Shown here one piece after another: positions 5,774 to 6,903 of a stretch of DNA of 6,903 nt (position 1 is the stretch's first letter; each line of letters begins with the position of its first letter). The notes under the pieces were generated by a model. The model was not told the origin of the DNA and ran no database searches. It saw only the letters and a program-made list of their open reading frames with translations. Position numbers and translations under genes: made by a program. This DNA is from Alphaproteobacteria bacterium. Lineage in GTDB: Bacteria > Pseudomonadota > Alphaproteobacteria > Rhodospirillales > Rhodospirillaceae. Location: the NCBI GenBank assembly GCA_015228695.1, contig JADGDA010000135.1, positions 1 to 6,903 on the forward strand, given 5' to 3'.

Positions 5774-6903
5774 TTACCCCATGCCGATCGCACAGGCCGT
5801 TTCCGCGCCGTCGTCCCACCCGTCCCACAGGAAGTCCTCGTGCCGCCCGTCGGCGATCAACCGGAAGGCATAGCGGACCTGCTCCTCGTAAAACTGGCAG
5901 AACGCGCCTTTGCGATCCATGCCGCCGTTCATTTCGTGAGCCTCCGCCGGACATGGCGAGCCACAGAAATGGCGGATCGGGCAGACGGCGCACCCTTCCA
6001 CGTCCTCGACCTTGCGGGCGGAGACGTGCCGGAAAGCCGGGCTGTCCAGGATGTCGGCGATCGGCTTCCGGAACAGGTTGCCTCCGGCAAAGGCGGGAAG
6101 GCCGATGAACTCGCTGCACGGAAACAGCTCGCCATCGGGAGCGAGGGCAAAGAAACTCCGCCCCCCGCCGCAGGGTGAGATATCGCACATCAGCCGCCGC
6201 GCCGTCGGGGCCAGGATGGCGATCAGGATGTTGGCGAAGTTGGCGACCACGAGTTTCCGCCCGCTTTCCCGGTACAGGGCGTGGGTCCGGTCCAGAGCGG
6301 CGAGGTAGGCCCTGGAAACCTGCCCGTCGTCGCCGCGCGTTTCCCGGGCTCCGGGCAGGGTGCAGCGGGTGACGTTGAGCATGCAGGCCGGCACCCGGCG
6401 CTCGTGAAACAGCTCGACCATCTCCGTCAGATGGGCCAAGTTTCCGGAGGTCATCGTGCAAATGACGTTGTAGCCTGGATACCCGTCGAGACGCTCGATC
6501 GCCCGGATAACGTGGTCGAACACCCCATCCCCGTTCCAGCGCCGGCGCGTGCGGTCGGCGACGGAGGAAACCGGACCGTCGAGGGACAGACCGATCCCGA
6601 CCCCGCGCGAGGTCAGGAACGTGGCCGCTTCGTCGTCAAACAGGGTCCCGTTGGTCTGAACCCCGAACCGGAAGCGGTCGCCATACCGGTCGATGGCGGC
6701 GAAGACGGCCTCCCGGGCCAGCAGAGGCTCCGCCCCGTGAAAAATCACCTGCGGCAGACGCCCGTCGGGCATGTGTTCGCGGAAATACGCATGCAGCCGG
6801 TCCAGGGCGTTGAACATCGCCGCCTTGTCCATCTGTTGCCCCCCCCGCCGCATCGACTCGGGGATATAGCAATAGGAACAGTTGAGATTGCATCGTTCGG
6901 TCG
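5774..6903 (-). CDS. Radical SAM/SPASM domain protein, probable peptide or protein maturase (5' end outside window)
   Basis: Radical SAM enzyme that probably modifies a peptide or protein. The frame is open to the right edge, so the N-terminus is missing; 375 residues are visible, ending in TAA at 5776-5774. The [4Fe-4S]-SAM motif CX3CX2C (Cys4, Cys8, Cys11 of the visible part; TERCNLNCSYCY) begins at base 6892. An internal ATG at 6853 lies after this motif and cannot be the real start. Further radical SAM landmarks are FHGAEPLL (residues 54-61, normally GGEP), TNGTL (84-88) and LSLDGP (105-110). The C-terminal half has a complete SPASM pattern: C244-X12-G-X4-C262, then C304-X2-C307-X5-C313-X3-C317 and a last C335, enough ligands for two auxiliary Fe-S clusters. 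Known SPASM enzymes include maturases of RiPPs, quinone-cofactor enzymes and sulfatases. The exact subfamily is not certain; CbpB-type peptide maturases are one candidate from memory only. The next gene, glpX, starts 158 bases downstream and is probably a separate unit. Confidence 0.9.
   Translation of the reverse strand, partial: TERCNLNCSYCYIPESMRRGGQQMDKAAMFNALDRLHAYFREHMPDGRLPQVIFHGAEPLLAREAVFAAIDRYGDRFRFGVQTNGTLFDDEAATFLTSRGVGIGLSLDGPVSSVADRTRRRWNGDGVFDHVIRAIERLDGYPGYNVICTMTSGNLAHLTEMVELFHERRVPACMLNVTRCTLPGARETRGDDGQVSRAYLAALDRTHALYRESGRKLVVANFANILIAILAPTARRLMCDISPCGGGRSFFALAPDGELFPCSEFIGLPAFAGGNLFRKPIADILDSPAFRHVSARKVEDVEGCAVCPIRHFCGSPCPAEAHEMNGGMDRKGAFCQFYEEQVRYAFRLIADGRHEDFLWDGWDDGAETACAIGMG

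Noticed and set aside
5762..6178. Plus-strand frame starting at an ATG with an AGGAAAGG-like upstream sequence
   Set aside because: The ribosome-site resemblance is suggestive, but the frame runs antisense through the SPASM-coding region and the protein has no recognisable features.

Overview
The window is GC-rich and tightly packed. All five protein genes I can support lie on the minus strand, so transcription reads from right (6903) to left (1). The gene content is a Calvin-type class II aldolase, a transketolase, a GlpX-type bisphosphatase, a TPR-methyltransferase and a radical SAM/SPASM maturase. Together with the strong G/C third-position bias, this suggests a purple-bacterium-like alphaproteobacterium, perhaps Rhodospirillales such as Magnetospirillum or its relatives. 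That placement is inference from gene style, not a database match.

Reading in the direction of transcription: (1) 6903-5774 holds a radical SAM enzyme with a complete SPASM domain. It is cut at its N-terminus by the window edge just before the CX3CX2C cluster motif. (2) 5773-5616 is a 158-base spacer with a strong G/C hairpin. (3) 5615-4632 is a GlpX-family (class II) fructose-1,6-bisphosphatase homologue with several unusual changes at catalytic positions. (4) 4507-2501 is a full-length transketolase. (5) 2481-1417 is a class II fructose-bisphosphate aldolase. (6) 1403-1383 is a G/C hairpin just after the aldolase. (7) 1335-1 is a protein with TPR repeats followed by a class I SAM-dependent methyltransferase domain, cut at its C-terminus by the left edge.

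The glpX-tkt-fba trio is a sugar-phosphate module. Aldolase and transketolase together with a bisphosphatase make up the rearrangement half of the Calvin-Benson cycle, and also serve gluconeogenesis and the non-oxidative pentose phosphate pathway. The order bisphosphatase-transketolase-aldolase matches the F-T-A order of proteobacterial cbb operons, but no phosphoribulokinase lies between F and T and no Rubisco follows.

I see no tRNA, rRNA, CRISPR array, insertion sequence or phage gene. The points most worth a second look are the altered active site of the GlpX homologue and the radical SAM/SPASM enzyme, whose probable peptide substrate gene is not visible and may lie just beyond the right edge.
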